In this document: piece after piece, positions 39,860-52,498 of the stretch
How positions within the stretch are numbered: position 1 is the stretch's first letter
Layout of the letters: each line of letters begins with the position of its first letter
Assembly (NCBI GenBank): GCA_000499405.2
Contig: HG738138.1
Location: forward strand, 5,826,888-5,890,887
Source: Onchocerca volvulus
Taxonomy: Eukaryota > Nematoda > Chromadorea > Rhabditida > Onchocercidae
DNA: 64,000 bases
Reading direction: 5' to 3'
Notes under the pieces: model-generated
Database searches by the model: none
The model's input: the letters and a program-made list of their open reading frames with translations, nothing else
Told to the model about the DNA's origin: nothing
Position numbers and translations under genes: made by a program

Positions 39860-42800
39860 ATGGAAAAACAGGCGAACAGGACAGAACGGCTTGGCGCATT
39901 GCTGTCATCACGTAATGCTTTAGTACGACATGAAGCCGCTCAAGCTCTTGGCCATTTTCCTCTCACAAATTCTCATGTTATTGATATTCTGAAGTATGTT
40001 CAACATAGAAATATTCATGAATTCTCGCACATGAAGTCTTTGTAACCAGGATCAATAGCTGTTCTCATTTATTGTAATGTGCCTTTCGTGGGTAAGCATG
40101 TCAATCGTCGTGCATGTTGATAGTGACATATCAGAGACGGTCATATATGATCTGTTAACGGATTCATTTCGTTTACTATACTGAGTGATTGGCGAGGTGT
40201 CTCAGACATGATGGTCGTTTATCATGAAAGTACATAGAGAGTGATCTATTGTGTATCGGGTAATTCAGTGTTTTTTTTTTTCTTTCTTTCTTTTTTTTTT
40301 TTTTTTTTAAGGAATAATTTCCAAGCAAGTGCATGGGATACACGGGAAGCAGCAGTTGAGGCATTTCGAGCTATTCTCAAAAGTATACCTTCCAAAGGGC
40401 AGGTTGTTTCACCGCGAATTGACAATGTTTCTCGACTGAATCTGAAAGATATTGTACGTACCTATCATCCGTTACTCAGGTAAATTAATGGTTATAATCT
40501 AAATTTTTGTTTCGGTAAGGGGAAACTGATGACAAAAAAAAAAAAAAAATGAGAAGTGAAATACTTGGATTTGTGGATTCTCAAATTTTAGTTGCGAAGC
40601 GGAACTGGTGACACGAATGGGTGTCTGCAGTTTCGGCGAACAACGTAAATTGGTTGATGAACAGCTTGATTTCCAATCTGTTATTGGTATATCATCTGGG
40701 ACGTTTCTTTCGGAGGATGATTTCAGTTCGTCTGGAAATATCAAGGAGACCACCCCGGAGAGAAAGGTTTGTCAAGTTTTTTTTTTTTTTTTTTTTTTTT
40801 TTTGTGTGTTTTTTATAACTGAATGTCCAACAAGCAGAATTATTAAGATAATATAAGATGAGAATTTTATCATATTGATCGAGTTTCTGATTTCGTTCCA
40901 ACTGTTTTATTCTGAGTGACACAAATTTAGTTTATTAGACCGTTGTAATAATATTTTCCTGATGTTGTGTATTTTCTATATTTTCGTTTTTTGCATTTAT
41001 AGTTCATTTACAATATACCAGTTTTATTTTCTCTTTCTTTTTGGTTTAATTCCTTCTACTGGCAACAAATTTGATTGCAGGTACAAAATCTTCTCAGTCC
41101 ATCCGCACATTTCATATACTGAAATGTAGAATGAATTTTAACACTTCATGCGATATCATTCTTTTTCAAACGCTAGCAACATCACAAATATACCTTTGCT
41201 AATATCAGTACTTATTAATGGTGCTGTTTCTGTAAGATTTTAATGAGCCAGTTTTTACACTGCCAAATCATTTCAGTTAGATCTTGCTGCAACTGCTGAT
41301 ACTTTTGGCTGTGAAGATAGCTTGGAAGAACTAGATGCAGCAGTATATTCAATCTGTATCCGGTTGATGCGCGATGTAGTTGATGTGAAATGGGAAATTC
41401 GACATGGAGCTGCTTTGGCAATAGCTTGCATATTAACAGTTGCTCCATCGCGGTCTGTTGGAGTATTTACATAGTGATTTCTAATTTTGGAAAAATTCAT
41501 TTCGTTTAAGGATTAAATTAGGAATCTTTTTTCAAAAAATTACAATTAGTTATTTGAATTTGACGAAATTGAATTTTAAGACTTTCTGCGTCACTGGTGG
41601 ATGTCCTAGCAACTAGGCTTCTTCAAACTATTGCGCTCGATAAATTCATTGATTTTTCTTCCGGAAGGTCAGTTGCTTGATTATTTTTGAAAAAGGATTT
41701 TTTTTTGGTTTAATTTGTTCTCAGATAGTAGACAATTGATTTTACGCTAAGTCTTTCGGTACAAATTATATTTTCGAGGTTCATTTGCTATAATTTAGAA
41801 CTAATCCATATTCATTTCTGATGTTCTGAACTAGATTTCGTAATTTTTTCATGCAGCTTACTTTAGGACAGCAATAGGTCCTGTTCGCGAAGCAGTTGCA
41901 GAATGTATTGCTCGCCTGACAATGGTTTTTACATCTCCAAAATTTGTAGATATCATTTTTGACCATATATATATGTTGCATAAAATGACTGACGGTATTC
42001 AAGCTGAATGTCACAGCGCTAATGATTTGGAATCTCATAAACGCGTAAGTTTCTGATTTGTTGTGATTGGAAAGTTGTACAGCTAGCTAATACCAGTTTC
42101 TATTGAAATAATTCTCTGGCATCCATAAATATTTCAGTCGCTTAACTCCATCAGTATGTTCATTTTTCTGAGATGCTAAATATGATCTAGACCTGATTTA
42201 ATAACTCTCATGAAGTGAAGATTAAATCATTATCACTGTAGGAACTATTATTTGTATCTATGCGCATGATTTGTTATAAACAGGAATGTATTGTGAATGT
42301 TGAGCTGAGTGTGAACCAGCAGTTTTTAGTCTGTATATTTTTAGACATGGTTCCATCGTCAAGCGGCATTATTGATAATAAAATATCATCTTGCCGGGCC
42401 ATATTATGATGTCAAGTTTAATGAAATCTTCAAATTATTATTATGTTCATTTGAAGACTCCCATGACGAGGTTTACTGGTTGTTTCTATCATTAGTTTAA
42501 TATTACTGATTTTATTGCAAAAAAAAAACCTTTGCTATGTTGATGTGAATCTTAAGAATTAGTACTTCCGTTTCCGTAACTAAAAGAAGCAAACAGACAA
42601 AAATTTGACTGAAAAATAAATGTATCAGAATTAGTAGCTTACCATTTTTTTGCTTTCGGAAAGAGAAAGATTGTTTAACTATTAGACAAGCATTATTTTG
42701 CTCTATAATTTCATGAATTGAAACTTTAGGTGTGTGCTTCAGCTTTATCTGCGATAACAACTCTTTTTTGCAAAGATGATTTAAAGCCAGAAGTATCAGA

Positions 42801-45800
42801 AATGATCTCTCATGTAGAACATGTTATTTATCGTTTCATCGATTCTACGTGCAATATTTCAAGAAACCAGGTGAGACTTCTCAAAATGAATAGTTTTATC
42901 AAGAAAGCTATTTTAATTGGAAGAAATCAGCGCTTTCTTTTGAAATGAAATAAGATATATTGGAAGGGTTAGTAAATCATTTGCTATCACTCAATCGCTA
43001 TCTGAAAACAATTAAAGATTATTATAAATCTTCCTCCGAAATTCCAAGTATTTTTTTTTTTACAGTTGTTGGATATTGATACCGTAGCAATTGATCTTTT
43101 ATCTTTGTTAGCTATCTGGTTGCAAGGTGATTCTTCACGAAAATTACCCTATCCCGTATCGAATAACCTTTCTCATCTTCTGGATCCGCTGCATATCACT
43201 TTATCGCTTAAAGTAGTTAATGTTTTTTCCGTATCATTCTCCAGATTATCGCCGCTAAAGGTTAAGCTTGATTTATATTTCTGTCAAATTTCAGAGAAGG
43301 TAGAAGTATGGTAGTTATGAAATTTTGCCTTGGTTTCCATTTCATAACATATATGTTTCAAATTTGGTAGTGAAAACGTAGAATAGAATAATATTTATGG
43401 CAGGATACTAGTTATTTTGTAGAGTTACATATAGTATTAGTACTTTTTAACTATTGTTTGATTAAAAGTGATATAGTTTAAACCTTTGTGCTTATCACGA
43501 CGGGTTATACACATCCATTAGTAAATCACTGAATCCATATGAATCAAACAAAAAATAAGATTTCGAGTCTATGCTGTTGACGGAGACTTTGATAGCTCTA
43601 TCAAATCAATCTAAGACTTTAATTAAAACTTCTTTTCAGGATAAGAACGAGTATGAGGAATTTGAGACATGTATAATGTCGGTATTAGCGTCTTTATTTC
43701 GTATTGTGCTTTTTGCTGCACCACAGGATACGGAGGATCTCATCGAAGCTTGTATATTATGCATTCATCGTATTGTCGAATATTTTATATTTGTAAAACA
43801 TTTACCACAGGCTTTAGTTGAAACAATTGGTCGTTGGACAGCTTGTCTTCTCATTGATGCACGTAATGCAGAAATTGGTTTGTTGCTGTTACTTTATTGT
43901 TTGCTACCACCTCATCAGTTTCACTTTTTACGGGAATGTTGAGAATTCTCTTTTAGATCTCGAAAAATGCAATGTGGGTTCAGGCGCTAGTAGAAATCCC
44001 ACGGATTGCTTATGTGGTGATGAAATACGATCTTTGAGCGATATGGTTCGCATTGATGTTGTTTTAACGCGTAAACTACATGTGGCTCGTTTTCTAGCCC
44101 CTCTGATTTCAGCTATTTATAATTTTCCATCAAAAGTAACTATTATCATGTATTTAATTCCTCTGTTTGTCATACTAACTCTTCATTTCTTTCTATCTCT
44201 GCATTAAACAAATTGTTTTGCCTTCTTGAATCTGTTTAAAAAGCTCCACACAGGATCTTGCTGAACTTAATCATGTCCGTAAACCAACGATATGAATGAT
44301 TGGACATTGCAGATCATGATTATTCTCACGAGTAGTATTAAAGCTTGACCAGTTTTTTTAAACTTATCTAGTAGATTTCATGATTGCAATATTAATTTTT
44401 AATGTTATTTTTAGATAGGCGATCAATTGTTGAGTGAGGCAGTCCAATTGCTAATTACTCCTATGATGAAGTCTTTAGTAATTATGCATAGACTTGGCGG
44501 AGTATTGTTAAGTCATGCTTGGTTTACATATATCTGGTAAGTTTATATGCACTTTTTCATTAGCTTGGCTTAAACATCGTCAACATTATTAACTGCCTTC
44601 TCCTAGATCTATTGTTTATAAAAACAGAGAAGAAAGTAGAGTGTTGCAACTAAGGATGAAACGAAAACACTTGTGCTATAATTTTCAAATCTGCTGAATA
44701 ATATCGAGACTGTTATGGTGATGTTCTTTGAGGTATTGAACATTAATTCAAATTTCTCCACTCTTCGATGCATATTCTATGACAATGAAACTGTTTCTTT
44801 TTTCTTTATTCTTATTATCAAATACTATTTACTTTAAAAACAACCAGTTAGGAAATGAAATTAAAATAAATTCCATTAGCACAATGAGATCGATGTAATT
44901 GTAAGTCATATTTACAGTAATGAAACAAGTATTAATGTTTATCGCAAAGGATTTTTTAGGAGGTCGGGAATAACGATTGATATTCCCAGTTATGTAGCCG
45001 AAGTGCTTCACAGTTTAATTATGTCACCAAATGCTGCTTATGATGACGAAAAGATGTTTTTTTTATATCTGGATAATGCTTATAAAGATTTTGCATCGTA
45101 CTGTCGGATGAAAGGAGTTAGTGCAGCTGAAGTATTTGATGTGGAAGGACGTGGATATACTGTTGATAACAATGCAAGGTCTCTCTTGAGATTATTTTTA
45201 ATAGAATTTCCGTATTGTTATGAATCAATAATGTGTGTGCAGTGTAGATTTCTCTGCTTTTTTACTTTTACTTTACAAAATTTGTAGATTTGATGAAGTT
45301 CTCCAGCATGCTATTTTCTGTGCACCTGATTTTTAACCAAAATTTATTTCTCTAGTAGTAAAGTTCTTCAGTATGGTGATAGTCTGAATTAGCTATCCAG
45401 TTTTTGTCAGACTTTATTGTCTTCTTGGTGTTGATGAATTTGTATATTTAGTGCACTTTACGATATCTGCTACAACATTTTGAGTGAAGCGAACGACAAG
45501 GAAACACTGCGTTTGAGATATGAAAGTTTCAAATATGCCGTCGCAACAGCCAAAGCAGTGATGACATCAAATATATCGTAAATCATTGATCTTATAAAAT
45601 TTCATTCTAAATCATTAACTGCGCTTGTTCCAGGAATGCTTTAAGTTTTCATAAGAATCCTAGTAATTCTCTCAATCTAGAAAAAATCTAGGAGAAATAA
45701 AAACAAAAAAATACCACGTGAAACACAAGTTTCGATTATTTGGAATCACCGCTTTCTCAAATTTATTTCAGTAGCAATAAATTGTTTAAATTAATTGAAT

Positions 45801-47684
45801 TGTTGCAGACGTGTTAATGCATTGACTGTTTCTTCCTTACTGTTGATTTATCCGAGGTCTTTGTTGGATTCTCCATCACTAAATCCCTTTGTAAAACCCC
45901 TTATGGAACTTATTCGTTTTGAAGAAAACGTAACGTTTGCGCAGTATGCTCTGAACTCGATACCAATTCTATTTCGAATAGCTTCTGGTAAAAATTTGTT
46001 TTTGCATATGATAGTTTTTGTCGTGTTTCATCTAATTTTTATATAGATGGTCACGTTTTGTTTGCACGTTTAATTTCTTTTCTAATGATTATCTATTCGA
46101 AACATTGTTGGAGCGGTATCAGCTAGGCAGTGTTGAAGAAAGGCGGTGTAAAAGTTCATAGAGTGTTAACAGTAAAAAGATCGATTTCAGAATATTTAAA
46201 AGAGTTTATTAATTACACATGTAATGCACTTGTCAATGTATAGTAGTAACGACCGTTTTTTAGAAAAACAACCAAATCCTCATGCCAAGATGATCAAACA
46301 AATAGTCGTGAGTTTGGTTTCATGTACTAATCGGTTTCCTCCAGAAATTGACAGGTTAGCATTCTCGACTACTGGAGAATGTATTCTGCGTTTTTATATC
46401 TCGATAGAACTATTGACTATGGGTATTAATGATTTCCTTCCGTTCACTTTAATCTTTAGTTTAATTGTTATATAAAAATAGATTTACTGCTTGAAACATT
46501 TATTGGCATACTGTACATTTATTTCATGAAATTTCCAGAGAAGATGTAGTCTTATCACAGTGTGTAAGGGGACCTTTTTCTTCACGATCTCAAAATGCAG
46601 AATACGTTATTCGTATGTTGGTGTCATCAATTGCCGGCACCGATATGGCTTCTCTTTTGGATTTCAGAAATCGCTGTTCCTTGAAGGTTTATTTAGTTCT
46701 GTATAAGCAGTTGTATCTTTGCTTATGGCTCAGTGCAGATTACAATTTCATGACTTTTATAGAGCATGACATTGTTAAAATTATGCGGCCGTCCAACGAA
46801 ACATATCCTTTGATAATGGCGTAATTACATGTCAAGTACTTTGCATGTATATTAACCTTCCAATAGGATGATGTTGGTCTTTAAACTTCCGAATTCATTC
46901 GTCAGTGAAACTGTTAGTAACTCATACTGCGCAATCCTAGTTAGAGAATACAACTGGAGTTCTTTAGATTTGCTTTTCATATGTTCATCGTCTATTGACA
47001 ACTTCAGCCACTGTTCACCCCAATCAGATAAAATGTCCAGATCAGTGAAGTATAGTGAATTGATGTTTTCTATCATTCAAATTTATCTTACATAGGAGCA
47101 AATACAGTTGTAAGGGTGCAATAATTTGAACGAGTATATGATCAGGACGAAAGATAATTGCTTAAGTACTGATTTGTTTGGTGTCATCATTCGATAATTC
47201 AAGTAAAACATCTTTTTTTTTTTTTTGTTGTTGAGGAAGCAGCTATGTTTATGATGGCTTACACTGTTTTCGTTGACGAAAGTAGAATACAACGACTTAT
47301 GCCACCTCATCTTTCCGATATCATACTGGAGCTTGGAATATACTTGACATGTTGGTTACTACTTATTAATTTTACTTTTACAGTTCGCAGTTTTTCCTTT
47401 TCATTGTATTTGGGGAGTTCGCAAAATTTTTACTAGAAATATTCCTGGAAGTTTTGGTTTTTTTAAAGAAGCTTTTTGTAGCAGAAAATGCGGTTGTCCG
47501 ATATTGTGCTGCTCAATGTTTGAGTAATATCGCTCGTATAGACGGGTTTCTCCGATCAGTGTTACAGGCTGTTGTAGCACCATTGCAGAGAAAATTACGC
47601 ACGGGAGAAACACGGGGGCACGTTCGGTGTGGACTTGTCGAACTGCTTTTACTTCTTAGTGGGTTCCATGTGGAAGTAAGATTT

Positions 47685-47730
<46 letters not shown>

Positions 47731-50700
47731 TCGAGGTCTAGTGAAATTTGTCACTTTTTATTTTTCTGTTTTGTTTGCATTTATAATTAAATAATGCTAT
47801 TCATTTAGATGCTGGGAGGTCTTCGTTTGTTGGCTCCATTATCTCTACGCCTTATGGCAGATAACTGTCTGGTTATACGTGAAGCAGCAGCAATATCTTT
47901 TCGTAATTTTGTACCGTTGATGACCTTAAAAGCAGTTCGTGTTTTGTACAAAGAAATTACAAGAATTTTGGTATTGCTTAATGTTGTCATTGTTCTGTGA
48001 GGTTTTACAGTGTATTTACTTTTAGAATCGAAGAATCGGGGGACGGTCACTTTTGGAAAATGATGTAGCAGATGAAATTTTTGGTGATAATACCCTTGAT
48101 CTGTTGTTGGGTGATCCTAGTCGGTTACCAGAATTACGGTTGACTGATATCAAAGGACTAAATTCCTCAACTTGTTTACGACAATATCAGCAAGTTTGTG
48201 ACAGTATTTACATTTCTTAATGCTTAGAAATATATTTTTCATATTTTAATCAGAGGTAATAAGAGATAATTATTTTGATTGCCATTTCCGTTAATGTAAC
48301 ATTCTCTTTAATTTGCAGGAGGGTATTCGATGGATGTCATTCTTGGAAGAATATGGATTAAGTGGGATACTCGCTGATGATATGGGACTTGGTAAAACCC
48401 TTCAAACACTCTGTTTATTAGCAATGAAAATCTACCGTAAACCTCAAGCAAAAGTTAGTGAATCAGCGATAATCTGTATGACTTACTTAAGTTTATTGTT
48501 ATTGAAGTGACCATTTATCGTTTCAATAACTTTAATAGGTTTATCAATGTAGGAAAAAAATTGGAAAAAAACAGTGAGGGATGATATTGGGAAGTCAGGA
48601 AATGTAAATAATTGTTTAATAAAGCACTTTTCATGATCGAGAAAACTCCGAATGGTTTATTAGGAAAATATCTCTTAATCAATATAATATGCAAGATTAT
48701 TAAAGGTCCTAATTGTGTGTCCTCCAACTTTGGTTAGTCACTGGTGTGCGGAATGGTCGAAGTTTTTTCCGACCTTATCACCGTTTTATAAAATCGAGGA
48801 AGGCTATAGAGAAAAGAAATTATTGATGGATAAGTCGCAAAAAGTTACAGTTATGTCATACAATACCGTACGATTTTGCACATATGTTCAGTAAGTTTCG
48901 AGCTCATGCTAAGAAAATATAGCAAGTTTTAGTTACGACCATTATCTTTACAGAAGTGTGCTTTCAGAGATATAGAATGGTATTACTTGATCTTGGATGA
49001 GGGCCACATGATAAGGAATCCTACCACGCAATTATTCAAAACTTTAAGTAACATCAAAGCACAGAATCGTCTCATACTTTCTGGAACTCCTGTTCAGAAT
49101 ACTCCAGCAGATTTATGGGCACTTTTTCAGGTATTGCTTTCTTAGCTTTTCATATTTTAGCTCATTCCTGCTTTACAAAAACCATTTACTTTTTTATTTT
49201 TAAACATATAGGTAGTATATTTCATATGTTCAGTTTTAATTCTAATTGGAGAGTGTATTTATTTAAGTTCTAGTTGGTGCTTTTTTTTTTCTGTAAATCT
49301 TAATGTAGTCTCAAAAATTTTTTGGAATAAAATCACTATAGTATACCTAACTTATATCGTTTCAGTTCCTGATGCCTGGTTACTTGGGAACAATGAGGCA
49401 GTTCAAGTTGACCTTTCTAAATGCAATAAATGGATCACGGAATGTTAACGCTTCCGCTCAAGAAATAAAGGTATATTTTTAATGTATACATATGGTATGG
49501 CCGAAGTTATATATGAAGGATTCAGATCTCTTTGTTCTAAGGATTCATCTTATTGATTATGATTTTCTGCACACTTCGTATGTTCTATTACAATTTTTTC
49601 AAATAGCTACTGCTGCTTTTGATGGTCTTAAAAATGAAGTTGTGAACTTTTTTGTTTATGTGGAATAATCGTTTTAAGGAGGGCCAAGATGCGTTGGAGC
49701 GGCTACACAAATCAATTTTACCGTTTGTTATGAGGCGCCTGAAAACAGATGTGCTTGAAGATCTGCCTGAGAAGATCGTGCAAGATTACATGTGCAGCAT
49801 GACCACTGTGCAGCGTTTTGTGTACAACCATATTGTTGACATGTACCAATCAGCTCGTCAAACCTCTACTAATCGTCCAGGCTTTTCTGCTCTAGAGACC
49901 ATTGCCGAACTTCGAAAGTGTACTGTTCATCCTTCTCTTGTGAGTCACAAATCTCTGAAAGAGTAAGTATTCAAATTCCAATGCTTTTCGATGTGATTAG
50001 ATAGAATTTAATGAGCTCCTTTAAGCTTACACTTTATAGTTAGCTATTATTTTGTGCACTTCAGTTTGGGTATAAACAAGCTGCAAGGCTGCGTTGAAGA
50101 ATCTGGTAAAATTATCGCTTTAAGAGAACTTCTTAAAGAATGTGACATTGGGTCACGAGAACATTATGCACTCTCTGAAGAATCTGCAGTGCAAGGTGAC
50201 TTTAAATTTTGATCAATAAAGAAATTTCAATTGTTTCAGATATAAATAAATGCAGTGTAATCCAGTTTATGTTATTTCATACTAAGATTCGTTTTGTAAA
50301 ATGTACAATATGTAATAACCATTATGACAACCTGGAATTGTTGATTGTCATTTGATGAAAAATTATATCACTTGAAATACTGAATCTAATCTCAAATTGC
50401 AGTAACTATTTTTAATGAACTAAATTTTTTGTTTATGACATGTACTGGACTTGGAGAGAAAATGACCACAAAAAAGTGTAACCTTATGTGTTATCCAAGT
50501 CTATTTGTCTTCCCGAGTGAACCAATTTTTTTAGCGTTATGATGATTCAACACCCAAAATATGTTTATTCACATATTGTAGATAGCGAAATATCTGAAAC
50601 TGGTAATGGTCATCGTGCTCTAATATTTTGTCAACGTTTATCTGCAGTTCAGTTGCTTGTGAATCTATTTAGTTCAGGAGAATTAGGATCTGATATAAGG

Positions 50701-52498
50701 TTACTTAATCCAACATTTTTTATGGTTTAGTAGCTCCAACATTTTTTATTGTTTGATAGCTCTTACTTTACTTCAGCAAGTGTTCAGCTGATTGAAAATG
50801 AAGTGGGCGATGATCCTTTGACTTCTGGATAAGTTATCCTCATGATCAATAAGATAAAAAGCAAAAGGTCTTGGGGATGAGAGTTTTTTAAGGTATCATT
50901 CCCAAACATCGAGTTTTGGAAAGAAAAAAAATTGAATTATATCAAATGACTGGTGAGAGCGTTTATGCAGTTACTTCATTATTTTCTTTCATAATTTTAG
51001 ATATGCTGTGCTGGATGGTACGGTACCCGTAAATGAGAGATATGCTGTTGCTGAAAAGTTCAATGTTGATCCTAGTATACACGTGTTGATACTTACGACA
51101 AATGTAAGTTTTTGTTTTCAAATATATAACTGTTCAAGAAGTTGAGCGAAGCGATTGCATTCTTTGGGTTCCAAAATAATAAAAATGCTATGTTATAGTA
51201 TTCATTGCCAAGTCTGTTCTGTTAATATGTAACTGAAGGCTGAAACATCATTTTTTGGAAAAAACTCTCAACAATTGTTCAGCTCTTTGGATAACATTTC
51301 ATGAATTTTCAGCAGTTTATACGAAATTAACAACATCCTTTTAATTTGATTTGAGTTTACTATCATCAATTTTCCCGTTTCATATAAAGTTTTACCAATT
51401 TATTATTTTTTTTTTCTCTCAGATAGGTGGCGAGGGACTCAATTTAATTGGAGCCGACATCGTTATTTTTTTGGAACACGATTGGAATCCGGTGAAAGAT
51501 TTGCAAGCTATGGATCGAGCTCATCGCATTGGACAAAGATATGCCGTGAATGTTTATCGATTAATTACTGAAGGTTCTATCGAACAAAAAATTATGCGGT
51601 TGCAGAAATTCAAAACAGATACAGCTAATGTTGGTTTTATACATTTATCCATGCATAACCGGAGACAATAAGCTTTGAGGAATTGTAAGAAATTAGAAAA
51701 AATGATTTTAATAATCTAAAATAAATAAAAACTAGAAGTGTTCAGACTTCTTAATTTTCTAGGCTTTGGTTGGTGCAGATAACCGTTCTTTGCAAACAAT
51801 GGCTACGGAACAACTTATGGAACTTTTTGTGATAGACGATGTATTGCCTGGAAATAGTCTTGATGTGCGTTCTTCAAAGAAGTCACGTGAGAGTAACACG
51901 TTCACAACTTCTGATAAACATCCCACAAGTTCCAATATCGGAGAAAAATTGAACATTGAAGAATTGTGGGAATTGTCACAGGTATTTGTTTTTAGTGGAA
52001 AAACTGGACTTCAGTTTTGTTTTCATTTCAGATTTATTGGGCTTCAATTAGGAATGTTAGTATTTAAGCTATCCTGTTAGTATTTAAGCTGTGTTAATAT
52101 TTAAGCTATCCTTAAGTAGTTTCCTTATGTTTCCTTATGATAAGTAAATGTAGACCAACTACTCTAAGCTGCGTGTTTTCATTTATTGCATTCCCAACCT
52201 TCAGAAAATTAAGTTAAGGATTTTTCCATATTCTGGATTCTCCTATTCTATTTAACGTATCTTTTCGTGAAAACATGCCCGTATACTATTTTTCCATTTA
52301 TAAATGTTCTATTTTTATCAACAATTATATGATCTGTTTCAGTACGATCGTTATAATGCTTCTTCGATAGCGCACTCTTTCGAATTACCTGGATGGAATG
52401 ACAGTTCTTCAACACTAATTTCGGATACCTCTAGCAGTAGCAGTAGTGGCGTTGTTAGTGGTAATAGTGAATGTAAAAAACTTAGGCTTAATGACTGA
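39860..52498 (+). CDS. btf-1: BTAF1/Mot1, TBP-removing SNF2-family ATPase
   Basis: Mot1/BTAF1 binds TATA-binding protein through HEAT repeats and uses ATP to strip it from DNA, redistributing TBP among promoters. The start at 39860 gives [20 protein letters not shown], and exon 1 (39860-39993) joins 40311-40480 in phase 2 ([20 protein letters not shown], as in the family N-terminus). HEAT-rich exons run from about 41.28 to 48.2 kb, including [10 protein letters not shown] and [10 protein letters not shown]. The ATPase begins near 48.32 kb: [19 protein letters not shown] (Walker A about 48376-48399), [12 protein letters not shown] (motif II near 49.0 kb), [10 protein letters not shown], and [12 protein letters not shown]. 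The helicase C lobe includes [13 protein letters not shown] and, at 51422-51631, [28 protein letters not shown] and [15 protein letters not shown]. The tail (52343-52498) is Ser-rich and ends KKLRLND. A 78-base intron (about 43877-43954) is needed to bypass an apparent frame break. Poly(A) signal AATAAA is at 52840-52845. Confidence 0.95.
40777..40803. repeat. Poly(T) tract, 27 T
   Basis: Uninterrupted run of 27 T starting a few bases after the exon 3 donor (AAG|GTTTGT), in a BTAF1 intron. A second T-rich tract (about 40270-40308) directly precedes the exon 2 acceptor. Confidence 0.95.
47692..47728. repeat. TA dinucleotide microsatellite
   Basis: About 18 perfect AT units in a BTAF1 intron, beginning about 17 bases after the preceding exon's donor. 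Confidence 0.95.
52053..52112. repeat. Short tandem repeat, three copies of about 20 bases
   Basis: Three imperfect copies of TTAGTATTTAAGCTATCC-like sequence in the last BTAF1 intron. The middle copy is shorter. Confidence 0.85.

Noticed and set aside
43818..44207. Apparent frameshift in BTAF1 near 43940.
   Set aside because: A 78-base GT-AG intron (about 43877-43954) joins the two frames exactly in phase, so no frameshift is needed.
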